Source: JALORV01 sp963703945 (GTDB lineage Bacteria; Pseudomonadota; Gammaproteobacteria; Burkholderiales; Burkholderiaceae_F). Taken from it: DNA of 64,000 nt. Made by a program: the position numbers and the translations under genes. The stretch spans positions 248,001-312,000 of the forward strand of contig CAVPGM010000011.1 in the NCBI GenBank assembly GCA_963703945.1. The letters run 5' to 3'. This document shows, piece by piece, positions 1 to 8,652 of this stretch. Below the pieces are notes generated by a model, which did no database searches, was not told the origin of the DNA, and saw nothing but the letters and a program-made list of their open reading frames with translations. Numbering within the stretch: position 1 is the stretch's first letter; each line of letters opens with the position of its first letter.

Positions 1-158
1 ATGAGCGAGAGGAGCAGGTACTCGGTGCCGATCGCCGGTATCAGAAGGTAGGCGAACGCCAGCAGGACGAGCATGAACCAGCGGTCCTGCACGATCGGCA
101 GGATCTGTTGGTCCTCGGCGTATGAGACCTTGAACTGGCCGTTTTCGCGGTAGAGCAT
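1..158 (-). CDS. livM: Branched-chain amino acid ABC transporter permease LivM-type, N-terminal part
   Basis: The first 52 codons of an inner-membrane permease whose remainder lies beyond the left edge. It starts at ATG 158 with a hydrophilic head of about 26 residues (MLYRENGQFK...), followed by a hydrophobic segment rich in Leu, Ala and Phe at about residues 28-50. The reading frame stays open to the window edge. This head is typical of LivM-like permeases in betaproteobacterial clusters with an acyl-CoA ligase. It lies 22 bp downstream of livH on the same strand, so it belongs to the same operon. LivM would pair with LivH to form the membrane channel. The substrate cannot be read from this fragment; in clusters with an acyl-CoA ligase it may be an organic or aromatic acid rather than an amino acid. 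Confidence 0.8.
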   Translation of the reverse strand, partial: MLYRENGQFKVSYAEDQQILPIVQDRWFMLVLLAFAYLLIPAIGTEYLLLSL

Positions 159-180
159 CGCGGTCGCTCAGGCTCTCGCG

Positions 181-1191
181 CTACACGCGGTCGATGTGCT
201 TTTCACCGAACAATCCTTCCGGCCGCACCAGCAGGAACAGCAGTGCCAACACATAGGCGAACCAGTTTTCGATACCTCCGCCTGCAAGGTCGAACTCGCG
301 CACCGCGATCGGCCCCAGAAAGACTTCGGCGAACTTCTCCCCGACGCCGATGATGAGTCCTCCAAGAATCGCTCCTGGCACCGAGGTGAAGCCGCCGAGT
401 ATCACCACCGGCAGTGCCTTCAGCGCGATCAGCGACAGCGAGAACTGAACACCGAGCTTGGATCCCCAGATGATGCCGGCTACCAGCGCGACGAAGCCCG
501 CGACGGCCCAGACGATGACCCAGATCCGGTTCAGCGGAATGCCGATCGACTGCGCCGCCTGGTGGTCGTCGGCAACCGCGCGCAGCGCCCGACCGGTTGG
601 CGTCTTCTGGAAGAACACAGCCAGTGCGAGTACCAGCAGCCCTGCGATGGCCGCCGCCACCAGGTCCTCGGTATTGATCAGGATGCCGCCTTCGAAGATC
701 TTCTCGGCAACCAGCAGCGGCGTCTTCGGCAGGCCAGTCTCGATCCTGTAGATGTCGCTGCCCCAGATCGTCTGTCCGAAGCCGTCGAGGAAGTAACTGA
801 CCCCCAGCGTCGCCATCAGCAGGACCACGGCGTCCTGGTTCACCAGGTGACGCAGCACCAGTCGTTCGATCACCCATGCCAGCAGTGCCATGATGCCGAC
901 CGTCAGCACGAACGCGAGCGCCAGAGGCATGACCTCGGCGATCCGCGCCACCGACAGCGCAGCGAACAGGACCATCGCGCCCTGCGCGAAGTTGAACACG
1001 CCGGACGCCTTGAAGATGAGCACGAACCCAAGTGCCACCAGCGAGTACATGACGCCGGACATCAGGCCGCCCAGCAACACCTCGACGTAGAAGCCGGGTG
1101 TCGTCGTGCCGAGTGCGAGCGGCGCCACCATTCCGATCGCCATGACGACGAACATCAGTACCAGCGGCCAGTTTCTTGCAAGCATGTGCAT
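181..1191 (-). CDS. livH: Branched-chain amino acid ABC transporter permease LivH-type
   Basis: A 336-residue polytopic inner-membrane permease of the LivH family, at the usual family length, with about eight to nine hydrophobic segments spread over the whole protein. The first is MFVVMAIGMVAPLALG near residues 13-28. The start is ATG 1191 (MHMLARN); a GAGG about 9 bases upstream supports it over the ATG two codons later. Translation can also be read far upstream of 1191 in this frame, but that part is antisense-like noise inside livG. It sits 11 bp after livG and 22 bp before livM. With LivG and an ATP-binding LivF it would form the cytoplasmic-membrane part of a high-affinity uptake system. 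The binding protein and LivF are not in the window. Confidence 0.9.
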   Translation of the reverse strand: MHMLARNWPLVLMFVVMAIGMVAPLALGTTTPGFYVEVLLGGLMSGVMYSLVALGFVLIFKASGVFNFAQGAMVLFAALSVARIAEVMPLALAFVLTVGIMALLAWVIERLVLRHLVNQDAVVLLMATLGVSYFLDGFGQTIWGSDIYRIETGLPKTPLLVAEKIFEGGILINTEDLVAAAIAGLLVLALAVFFQKTPTGRALRAVADDHQAAQSIGIPLNRIWVIVWAVAGFVALVAGIIWGSKLGVQFSLSLIALKALPVVILGGFTSVPGAILGGLIIGVGEKFAEVFLGPIAVREFDLAGGGIENWFAYVLALLFLLVRPEGLFGEKHIDRV

Positions 1192-1202
1192 CGGAGCGGG
1201 CC

Positions 1203-1988
1203 TCAGTGTGCGACGCCCAGGTAGGCGGCGATCACCTGCTCGTTGCTGCGGACTTCGTCGGGTGTGCCGTCGCCGATCTTCTTGCCGTAGTCGAGCACCA
1301 CGACCCGGTCCGAAATGTCCATCACCACGCCCATGTCGTGCTCGATCAGCACGATCGTGGTGCCGAACTCTTCGTTGACGTCGAGCACGAAGCGCGACAT
1401 GTCCTGCTTTTCCTCCAGGTTCATACCGGCCATCGGCTCGTCGAGCAGCAGGATCTTCGGCTCCATAGCAAGCGCCCGGCCTAGGTCGACACGCTTCTGC
1501 AATCCGTACGGAAGGCGCCCGACCGGCGTCTTCCGATACGCCTGGATCTCGAGAAAATCGATGATGTGCTCGACGAACTCGCGGTGGCGCAGTTCCTCGC
1601 GACGCGCGGGTCCCAGATGCGCGGCCTGAAGCAAGACCCCGGTGCGCATGCGCAGGTTGCGTCCGGTCATGATGTTGTCGAGGACGGACATGCCCTTGAA
1701 CAGAGCCAGGCTCTGGAAAGTGCGCCCGAAGCCCTGCGCCGCGGCGTCGTGCGGATCCATTGCCGAGCGCACCTTGCCGCCGAACACGATGCGTCCCTGC
1801 TGCGGGTGATACACGCCGTTGATGACGTTCAGCATCGAGCTCTTGCCCGCGCCATTGGGACCGATGATCGCGCGGATCTCGTGCTCGCGAACGTCGAACG
1901 ACACGCCCTGGATGGCCTTGACGCCGCCGAACGACAGCCAGACCTCCTCGACGCTGAGGAGCACCTCGCCAGGCTCGCGGCGATTCAA
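1203..1988 (-). CDS. livG: ABC transporter ATP-binding protein LivG-type
   Basis: A 261-residue ATPase that powers the LivHM permease from the cytoplasmic side. Walker A is GPNGAGKS (about residues 43-50). The signature is the LivG-type YGLQKRVDLGRAL instead of LSGGQ, Walker B is ILLLDEP, and the switch His is in LIEHDMG. The start is taken as TTG 1988. The stop of the preceding small gene (TGA at 1987-1985) overlaps it, and a perfect GGAGG at 1995-1999 sits 6 bases upstream. An open frame continues to 2183 but gives non-family sequence. The overlap implies translational coupling with the gene before it. Confidence 0.9.
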   Translation of the reverse strand: MNRREPGEVLLSVEEVWLSFGGVKAIQGVSFDVREHEIRAIIGPNGAGKSSMLNVINGVYHPQQGRIVFGGKVRSAMDPHDAAAQGFGRTFQSLALFKGMSVLDNIMTGRNLRMRTGVLLQAAHLGPARREELRHREFVEHIIDFLEIQAYRKTPVGRLPYGLQKRVDLGRALAMEPKILLLDEPMAGMNLEEKQDMSRFVLDVNEEFGTTIVLIEHDMGVVMDISDRVVVLDYGKKIGDGTPDEVRSNEQVIAAYLGVAH

Positions 1989-2248
1989 GCCGAGCCTCCG
2001 TCGGACGGCTTCGACGCGCCGGGGTTCGCATCCTTCATGTCCCACGCCGGAGTCGACGACTTCCGAATCTCGTACTTCGGCTTGGCGGCCCGGTTCATCG
2101 CCTCCACCACCAAGTAGACGAACACCAGTACCAGCGCCAGCCCGGACAGACCGACGAGCAGTGAAGCGTTGGACAGACCCCATGCAGCCACCGGCGCGCC
2201 CACGACCAGGCAGGCGATCGCGGTCCAGACCCGCGGTCCGAGCGCCAT
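1985..2248 (-). CDS. Small two-helix membrane protein in acyl-CoA ligase/ABC operon
   Basis: An 87-residue protein with two hydrophobic segments, about residues 8-25 and 29-51, and a charged, Pro/Lys-rich C-terminal tail facing one side of the membrane. The start is ATG 2248, overlapping the stop of the acyl-CoA ligase (TGATG); the end overlaps the TTG start of livG. It is therefore embedded in a fully overlapping operon between ligase and transporter, which argues that it is translated. I do not recognise a named domain. By position it could be an accessory of the transporter or ligase, but this is inference only. Confidence 0.7.
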   Translation of the reverse strand: MALGPRVWTAIACLVVGAPVAAWGLSNASLLVGLSGLALVLVFVYLVVEAMNRAAKPKYEIRKSSTPAWDMKDANPGASKPSDGGSA

Positions 2249-4198
2249 CACGCCGCCTTCTTCACCGGTGAATACATCTTGGCGTCGCGCACCTTCAGCG
2301 TCGCAGCGATCTTGCCGGTGCGCCCATCCTCGAAACGAACCATGGTCTCGATGTGCTGTTCGGTGCGCCCGCCGTACATCGCCTCGACCAGCAAGTCGTA
2401 CTTTTCCTGGATGAAGCGCCGGCGGACCTTGCGCGTGCGCGTCAGCTCCTCGTCGTCCGCATCGAGTTCCTTGTGCAGCACGATGAAGCGGCGGATCTGC
2501 GCGTTGGCGAGTTTCGGATCGTTGGCAAGATCGGCATTGACCTTCTCGACGGCCTCCCGCACCAGCTCGGTCACCTCGGGCTTGGTGGCGAGGTCGGTGT
2601 AGCCGGAATACGGCAGGTTGCGACGTTCGGCCCAGTTGCCGACCGCCTCCATGTCGATGTTGATGAAGGCACACACGGTGTCGCGGCCATGGCCGAAACG
2701 CGACAGCCTCCTTGATCATCGGAAAGAACTTCAGCTTGTTCTCGATGTACTTGGGCGCGAACAGCGTCCCGTCGGCCAATCGACCGACGTCCTTGGCGCG
2801 ATCGATGATCTTCAGCTGACCTTCCGCGTCGAAGTAGCCGGCGTCGCCGGTATGGAACCAGCCTTCCGCATCCTTCGCATCGCGGGTCGCCTCCGGAGCC
2901 TTGTAGTACTCGCGAAACAGGCCGGGCGAGCGGATCAGGATTTCTCCGGCGTCCGTCAGCCGGATCTCGACACCCGACACCGGCGGGCCGACAGTGTCAG
3001 GCCGCACCCCGCCGTTCGGCTGCACGCACACGAAGACCGAGGTTTCGGTCGAGCCGTACAACTGCTTCAGGTTGATACCGAGCGAGCGGTAGAACGTGAA
3101 AAGATCCGGACCGATCGCCTCGCCCGCGGTGTAGGCCACTCGGATGCGGCTCATACCGAGGGAGTTGCGCAGCGGTGCGTAAACGAGCCAGTCGCCAAGG
3201 GCGTACAGCGCACGGTCGAGAACGCTCACCGACTGCTTGTCGAGCAATCGGCCGCCCACCCGGCGCGCGACTCCCATGAAGTAATGGAACATGCGGCGTT
3301 TGGGCGCCGAAGCATCTTCCATGCGAATCATCACCTGCGTCAGCAGCGCTTCGAGTACACGCGGCGGTGCGAAGTAATAGGTCGGACCAATCTCCCGCAT
3401 GTCCGCGCTCACGGTCGCGGCGGACTCCGGGCAGTTGACCGTGAAGCCGCACACCAGCCACTGCGTGTACGAAAAGATGTTCTGGCCGATCCACGCCATC
3501 GGCAGATACGCGAGCACCTCTTCGCGCGGAGTCAGGCCTTCCATCGTCGCGCCGGCACGGCCGGCCGACAGCAGGTTTTCGTAGGCGAGCACCACGCCCT
3601 TCGGATTGGCGGTGGTGCCGGACGTATAGAACATCGCGGCGACATCCCCCGCCTTGCCCTTGGCGATTTCCTCCGCGACCACGTCCGGATGTTCCTTCAG
3701 GAACTGTTCGCCGAGCGTGCGGATCTGCTCGTACGACGCCAGGCCGGGCTGGTCATAGTTCCGCAGACCGCGCGGGTCCTCATAGACGATCCGCTTCAGG
3801 TGCGGCACGGTCTCGCGGACTTCCAGCAGCTTGTCGACCTGTTCCTGATCCTCGACCACCGCGAACTTGATCTCGGCATTGTCGAAGACGAAGGCCATTT
3901 CTGCGGCCACCGCGTCCTGGTACATCGGCACCGGAATACCGCCCAGGCACTGGACCGCAATCATCGTGAAATAAAGGCGGGGACGGTTCTCTCCGATGAT
4001 CGCCAGGTGGTCGCCGCGCCGCAGTCCGGCCTGATGCAGGCCGGCCGCAATCTGATAGACCTCGGTCAAGGCCCGCGACCAGCTCCATCCCTGCCAGATA
4101 CCGAGATCCTTCTCGCGGATCGCGGTGTCCCCTGGCCGCTGCTGCGCGTGCAGCATCAACAGCCGGGGAAAGGTGTCAGCGGTCAGCGCCTCCGCCAC
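2248..4198 (-). CDS. Long-chain acyl-CoA synthetase (AMP-dependent ligase), frameshifted near 2697
   Basis: Predicted to activate a fatty or other carboxylic acid to its acyl-CoA through an acyl-adenylate. The P-loop-like AMP motif YTSGTTANPKG lies in the N-terminal half, YGSTETS further on, and the hinge region DRAKDVGRL near the C-terminal subdomain. The frame breaks near 2697: reading GCGTTTCGG as GCGTTCGG restores AFGHGRDTVCAFINID and gives about 649 residues, normal for FadD15-like enzymes. The start is GTG 4198, with GGAG 9 bases upstream. It is first in an operon with a small membrane protein and LivGHM, so the imported compound may be its substrate. The break is probably a sequencing insertion. 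Confidence 0.85.
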
Positions 4199-4470
4199 GA
4201 TGACTGTCTCCGTCGTTCTTGTTTCGGTGCCTCGGGCGGGCACGTGACCGGCTAGCTTAACGCAGCAACCGCGGACGGTCGCCACCCTCCGCATGCTGCG
4301 CGCCGAACGGTAAATCGTCCAGGCGCTCCGCGCTGTCGTCCGAGCCACAGTCTTCGTCCAGAATGGAAGCCATGGCACCACAGGTCCTGGCACGCGCGCA
4401 GCTGCTCGAATTGGGCTAAGGCGGCGTGCGGATACTGGATATCGAAGCACTACGACGCTACGGCGGCTGA
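4199..4470. other. Intergenic region between divergent genes
   Basis: A 272-bp divergent region that should carry the promoters of the ligase operon (minus) and of the 4471 gene (plus). On the plus strand, ATG 4363 opens a short frame that meets TAA at 4417-4419, then continues in the same frame to a TGA directly abutting ATG 4471. It may be a decayed leader or a small gene with a nonsense mutation. I see no clear sigma-70 hexamers or operator palindrome. Confidence 0.4.
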
Positions 4471-4956
4471 ATGCTGGAACTGCAGAACTGGGAGATGGCG
4501 AGCCATGTGGTGACCGTGATCGGTCTGCCGCTGGCGATCGCGATCTTCTTCTACGAGCAGCGCAAGGAGCGCGCCAACGAGGAAGACGCGGTCTACCAGC
4601 TGCTTTCGGACGCCTACAACGATTTTCTGAAGGTCGTGATCGACAACCCGGACCTGCGGCTGCGCAGCGAACTCGCTACACCCGATCTCAGTTCGGAGCA
4701 GCAGGAACGCATGCTGCTGATCTTCGACATGCTGATCTCGCTGCTCGAGCGCGCCTATCTGACCGCGTATGACGACGACATGACACCGTCGCAGAAGCGA
4801 CGCTGGAATTCCTGGGAGGACTTCATGCGGCAGTGGGTCCGGCGCGACGACTTCTACTATCGACTACCGCAGCTGCTTAAGGGCGAGGATCCGCAATTCG
4901 CCGCCTTTCTGCAGGCCGTCGCCGAGGACGAGCGCGGCGGCGCGATGCCGCGCTAG
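4471..4956 (+). CDS. Uncharacterised membrane-anchored protein
   Basis: A 161-residue protein with one hydrophobic segment at about residues 10-28 (VVTVIGLPLAIAIFF) followed by a soluble, acidic and aromatic-rich helical domain (YQLLSDAYNDF, LLIFDMLISLLERAY, WEDFMRQWVRRDDFYYRLPQL). It resembles widespread hypothetical proteins with an N-terminal anchor and a cytosolic helical domain of unknown function. ATG 4471 directly follows a TGA, so its translation may be coupled to upstream reading. The next gene is 85 bp downstream and probably separate. I cannot assign a function. Confidence 0.65.
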   Translation: MLELQNWEMASHVVTVIGLPLAIAIFFYEQRKERANEEDAVYQLLSDAYNDFLKVVIDNPDLRLRSELATPDLSSEQQERMLLIFDMLISLLERAYLTAYDDDMTPSQKRRWNSWEDFMRQWVRRDDFYYRLPQLLKGEDPQFAAFLQAVAEDERGGAMPR

Positions 4957-5041
4957 CGGGGACGCTCGGCCAGGTGCGGGGAAAACGCATTTTATTTCAA
5001 AGCAGTAGGGAACTTCGCCTAGAACCGGACCTTGCTGACCG

Positions 5042-5917
5042 ATGAGTGCACATGAAAGTTCGAAACGGGCCGTCCGACTACAGGACGGCATTACCGTGCC
5101 GGCGCTAGGCCTCGGGACGTGGCGGCTCGGCGAGTCGGCGCGGCGTCGGTCCGCCGAGACGGCCTCCGTACGGCGCGCCCTCGAATTGGGCTACCGGCTG
5201 ATCGACACCGCCGAGATGTACGGCGAGGGCGGCGCAGAGGAAGTCGTCGGAAACGCGCTCGCCGAGGCGATCCGGGCGGGCGACGTGCGGCGGGACGAGG
5301 TCTTCATCGTCACAAAAATCTATCCACATCATGCGACTGCGCGCGGGATGGGCAAGGCATGCGACGCGAGCCGCAAACGGCTTGGGATCGACACCGTTGA
5401 CTTGTACCTGCTGCATTGGCGGGGCGGAGTGCCACTCGCCGAAACCGTCGATGCTTTCGAATCACTGCGCGCCGGCGGACACATCGACCGCTGGGGTGTC
5501 TCCAACTTTGACGTCGCGGATTTGCATGAACTTTGGGCGCTCGAGTCCGGCAGGCGTTGTGTCGCCAATCAGATCTACTACTCCGCAAGCCGGCGCGGCA
5601 GCGAGTTCGACCTGCGGCCATGGCATATCGCCCACGGCCTGGCGACAATGGCGTATTGCCCGATTGACCAGGGAACATTGACCAATGACAGCGTGCTCAA
5701 TCGCGTGGCCGCCGCACGCGGTCTCACCGCGGCGCAGATCGCGATCGCGTGGGTGCTGAGCCACCCTGAAGTCATCGCCATCCCGAAGGCCGCGCGTGAA
5801 AACCACCTGCGCGAGAACCTTGCCGCGGCCCGTATCGATCTCAGCGAGCAGGAACTCGCCGAGATCGACACCGCCTTCCCAGCACCGACCCGCAAGCTGC
5901 CGCTAGCGATGACGTGA
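5042..5917 (+). CDS. Aldo/keto reductase
   Basis: A 291-residue (alpha/beta)8 NAD(P)H-dependent oxidoreductase of the aldo/keto reductase superfamily, cytoplasmic. The catalytic tetrad is visible: Asp and Tyr in LIDTAEMYGEG (about residues 54-61), Lys in FIVTKIYP and His in LYLLHWRG. The GVSNF motif and the C-terminal IPKAARENHLREN cofactor loop are both present, so it looks active. The length fits the family. It is a single gene ahead of the ChaN-like gene. The substrate is not predictable; relatives reduce sugars, aldehydes or 2,5-diketo-gluconate. Confidence 0.9.
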   Translation: MSAHESSKRAVRLQDGITVPALGLGTWRLGESARRRSAETASVRRALELGYRLIDTAEMYGEGGAEEVVGNALAEAIRAGDVRRDEVFIVTKIYPHHATARGMGKACDASRKRLGIDTVDLYLLHWRGGVPLAETVDAFESLRAGGHIDRWGVSNFDVADLHELWALESGRRCVANQIYYSASRRGSEFDLRPWHIAHGLATMAYCPIDQGTLTNDSVLNRVAAARGLTAAQIAIAWVLSHPEVIAIPKAARENHLRENLAAARIDLSEQELAEIDTAFPAPTRKLPLAMT

Positions 5918-5954
5918 GGCACGACGATCAGTCGAGAGCCGATCGCTCTATCTG

Positions 5955-6839
5955 ATGCGCTGCTGGCATCCCGTCCTGTTGCTGCTGGCCTGTGTGGCCT
6001 CTTACTCGTCAGAAGGATGGGGCGTCGCTGCGACACAGGTCGATGCCATTCCCGCTGCGCTGGCCGAGGCGATGAAGGTTCGATCCAACGTGCTGCTGGG
6101 GGAAGTGCACGACAACCGGTTGCAGCACGAATTGCGCTGGGCGGCACTCAGGCAGCGCTTGGAGGCAGGAGACCGGCCCGCGTTGGCGTTCGAGCAATTC
6201 GACCGCAATGCGCAGTCCGAGATCGACCGGATGCGGCGCGAACGTCCGGGCGACGCCGGTGCGCTGATTGCCGTCGCCGGAACGAAGAACTGGGATTGGA
6301 ACTCCTACCGCCCGTTCGTGCAGCTCGCGCTGGATTACGACCTGCCGATCGTGGCAGCCAACCTGTCGCGCGCCGACGCCATGGCCGTGGCGGCCACCGG
6401 CTGGGACGCGGTCTTCGATGCACGCGTGCGGACCGCGCTGGCGTTGGATCGGTTGCCACCCGAGTTCATTGCCGCGCACGAACAGGCGGTCGCACGCGGG
6501 CATTGCAACCTGTTGCCGGCTTCGGCGCTGCCCGCCATGGCCCGCGCACAGATCGCGCGCGACATCGTTCTCGCACAGTCGATACAGCCGCACCTTACGC
6601 GCGGCGTCGTACTGCTCACCGGCAATGGGCATGCTCGGCGGGACATTGGTGTACCAACATGGCTGGCCGCGGCCGAGCGCAGCACGCTGTGGACCATCGG
6701 GATGCTGGAAGCCGACGGCGACGAGCCGGCGGACCTTGAAACCGACCGCTTCGACGCCGTAGTGCGGACCGCGCCCGCCGAGCGGCCCGATCCGTGCGAG
6801 GCACTGCGTCGTCGGGCGAAGCTGACCGAGCAGCGCTGA
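5955..6839 (+). CDS. ChaN-family haem-binding lipoprotein
   Basis: A 294-residue exported protein of the ChaN/Cofac_haem_bdg family. The N-terminus is a signal peptide with a lipobox-like LLAC (Cys at about residue 13), so it is probably lipidated. Family hallmarks are LLGEVHDN (about 49-56) near the N-terminus and the C-terminal NGHARRDIGVP. In between are FEQFDR, NWDWNSY and PIVAANLSR segments typical of the fold. Family members bind haem and are linked to iron acquisition. It lies 37 bp after the aldo/keto reductase and is convergent with the MFS gene. No iron-uptake genes flank it, so its role is inferred from family only. Confidence 0.8.
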   Translation: MRCWHPVLLLLACVASYSSEGWGVAATQVDAIPAALAEAMKVRSNVLLGEVHDNRLQHELRWAALRQRLEAGDRPALAFEQFDRNAQSEIDRMRRERPGDAGALIAVAGTKNWDWNSYRPFVQLALDYDLPIVAANLSRADAMAVAATGWDAVFDARVRTALALDRLPPEFIAAHEQAVARGHCNLLPASALPAMARAQIARDIVLAQSIQPHLTRGVVLLTGNGHARRDIGVPTWLAAAERSTLWTIGMLEADGDEPADLETDRFDAVVRTAPAERPDPCEALRRRAKLTEQR

Positions 6840-6855
6840 AAGCCTTCCCGCGCGA

Positions 6856-8067
6856 CTACGCCATAGCTGCGTGTCGTTCGATGCGGGGTTCGTTGATCGG
6901 CAGGTTCACCAGCGCAGCGGCCAGTGCGAGCAGCGCGTCGGCGTACCACATCCACAGGTAGCTGCCCTGCGCGCTGATGGCGATGCCCCCGAGATAGGCG
7001 CCGAAGAATCCGCCGATCTGGTGCGACAGCAGCGTCAGGCCGAACAATGTCGCCAGGTAGCGGGTTCCGAACAGCTTGGCCACCACACCTGCGGTGGGCG
7101 GAACCGTCGCCAGCCAGGTGACACCGAGCGCGCCGGCAAAGATGTAGAACGTCAGTGCCGTCTTCGGTGCTGCCAGATATGCAACGACGATCACCGCGCG
7201 CGACAGATACAGCCAGAACAGGATGTACTTGCTGCGATAGCGATTGACGCCCCAGCCCGCAATCAGGCTGCCCGCGATGTTGGCCAAGCCAATGATGCCC
7301 AGCGACCAGCTGGCCACCGAGGCAGGCAGGCCACACAGGTTCACTTCTCCGGGCAGATGCGTCACCAGGAACGCGATGTGGAAACCGCAGGTGAAGAAAC
7401 CTGCGTGAAGCAGCAGATAGCTGCGGTCAGCCATGGCCGAGCCGACTGCGTGCCGCAGTCCGCGATCGCCCGGAGCGGCCAGCGCATGGGCGCCACCCGG
7501 TGGACCGCGGAGCGCACGCGCCAGCGGCAGCGTGGCAAGCGTGATGGCGGCGAGCGTCCACATCGCGCCCATCCAGCCGATTGTGGAAATCAGCTTCTGC
7601 GCCAGCGGCGCGAAGACGAACTGGCCGAACGAACCGCCGGCGTTGACGACGCCGGATGCCGTACCGCGCGATTCGGCCGGAATCCGCTTTGCGGCCGCGC
7701 CGATCAACACCGAGAAGCTGCCGGCGCCCGAACCGGCCGCGGACAGCAGTCCGAGCGTCACCATGAGGCCGATACCGTCTGAAACCAGCGGGGTCAGGGC
7801 CGTCCCCAGGGCCAGCACGACGATTCCGACCGCGAGCACACGTCCGGGGCCATATCGGTCGGCAAATGCACCGGCGACCGGCTGTGTCGCACCCCAGACG
7901 AACTGCCCCACGGCCAGCGCGAAGCTGATCGTCACGATGCCGAGCCCCGTCGATGTGTTGATCGGCGAAACGAACAGCCCAAGCGACTGGCGGGCACCCA
8001 TGGTGACCATCAGCAGCATCGCAGCCGTCGCGATGCCGGCCCACCACGCGCGAGGCGAGGCAGTCAT
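6856..8067 (-). CDS. MFS transporter in MarR-controlled operon
   Basis: A 403-residue major facilitator with 12 predicted membrane segments and the loop 2-3 motif GAFADRYGPGRVLAVG. The length is normal. It starts at ATG 8067, overlapping by 4 bp the stop of the MarR gene, so the two are one operon. The sequence resembles the uncharacterised MFS group with N-terminal MGARQSLGLFVSPI, often annotated as putative efflux or oxalate/formate-type carriers. Co-regulation with a MarR repressor suggests a ligand-inducible exporter. The substrate is unknown. Confidence 0.85.
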   Translation of the reverse strand: MTASPRAWWAGIATAAMLLMVTMGARQSLGLFVSPINTSTGLGIVTISFALAVGQFVWGATQPVAGAFADRYGPGRVLAVGIVVLALGTALTPLVSDGIGLMVTLGLLSAAGSGAGSFSVLIGAAAKRIPAESRGTASGVVNAGGSFGQFVFAPLAQKLISTIGWMGAMWTLAAITLATLPLARALRGPPGGAHALAAPGDRGLRHAVGSAMADRSYLLLHAGFFTCGFHIAFLVTHLPGEVNLCGLPASVASWSLGIIGLANIAGSLIAGWGVNRYRSKYILFWLYLSRAVIVVAYLAAPKTALTFYIFAGALGVTWLATVPPTAGVVAKLFGTRYLATLFGLTLLSHQIGGFFGAYLGGIAISAQGSYLWMWYADALLALAAALVNLPINEPRIERHAAMA

Positions 8068-8552
8068 GAGACCTCCGGACCTTCGGCGACCGCGCCCGAG
8101 AGTGCACGATTGGCCGCATCTGCCGCGCGACCTAATGCCGCCTGCAACGGTGTGCCGAGCAGGGCCTCGACCTGCTTCTGGGCGATTTGCCAGGACGGCA
8201 CCGCCGATAGCAGGCGTTTGCGGCCCTTGGCTGTCAACTGCAGGGGCCGCGCCCGCGTGTCGCCACCGCTGGTGCGGACGTCGACCCGCGCCGCCAGCCC
8301 TGAGCTGACAAGCGGACCCACCAGCCTCGACGTGGTCGTGCGATCCATCTGCAGCCGTCGCGCGAGGTCGGCCACGGACAGCGCCGATTGCGCACGCATC
8401 AGCACGACCAGAGCCGCGTATTGCGTCACCGTGAGGCCGTGACGCGCGAGCTCGGCATCGTAGAGGCCGGTCAGACGCCGCGCCAGGCTTCGCACCTTCG
8501 AGCAGGTGCAGACACCCGCAGGAGGCAGCAGATCGGGTTCATTAGCGTGCAT
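8064..8552 (-). CDS. MarR-family transcriptional regulator
   Basis: A 162-residue winged-helix dimeric repressor. The recognition region LSVADLARRLQMDRTTTSRLVGPLVSSGL and the wing with DTRARPLQLT identify MarR. The N-terminal Cys-x-Cys in GVCTCSKVR could be redox- or metal-sensing. I chose ATG 8552; no Shine-Dalgarno precedes it, but a good promoter ends only a few bases upstream, so the message may be leaderless. A 14-bp perfect palindrome covers the start codon and is the likely autoregulatory operator. It overlaps the MFS gene it presumably controls. Confidence 0.85.
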   Translation of the reverse strand: MHANEPDLLPPAGVCTCSKVRSLARRLTGLYDAELARHGLTVTQYAALVVLMRAQSALSVADLARRLQMDRTTTSRLVGPLVSSGLAARVDVRTSGGDTRARPLQLTAKGRKRLLSAVPSWQIAQKQVEALLGTPLQAALGRAADAANRALSGAVAEGPEVS

Positions 8553-8559
8553 ATGCACG
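8546..8559. promoter_or_regulatory. 14-bp perfect palindrome, likely MarR operator
   Basis: CGTGCATATGCACG is fully self-complementary and covers the start codon of the MarR gene (8550-8552). MarR dimers bind palindromes of this size, and the position at the predicted transcript start would block initiation. No second copy was noticed nearby. Confidence 0.6.
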
Positions 8560-8560
8560 G

Positions 8561-8589
8561 ATACTGCCCGAAACACGGGACCGTGTCCA
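8561..8589 (-). promoter_or_regulatory. Candidate sigma-70 promoter of the marR-MFS operon
   Basis: On the minus strand, TGGACA (8589-8584, 5/6 to consensus) is followed by a 17-bp spacer and CAGTAT (8566-8561, 3/6). Transcription would begin at about 8554-8552, inside the palindrome and at or next to the ATG, consistent with a leaderless message. Confidence 0.4.
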
Positions 8590-8652
8590 GTCCCGCCTCG
8601 ATGCGAGGTTTGGCTGCTGCGACAATCCGCGTTCGGCAACCGAGGACCTGCG

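Noticed and set aside
181..2031. A 616-codon open frame through livH and livG on the minus strand
   Set aside because: Only the part from 1191 downward has LivH features; the upstream part is out of frame with the real livG and is Arg/Gly-rich noise.
2618..4255. Long plus-strand open frame opposite the acyl-CoA ligase
   Set aside because: It is antisense to a well-supported gene and has the Arg/His-rich composition typical of high-GC shadow frames.
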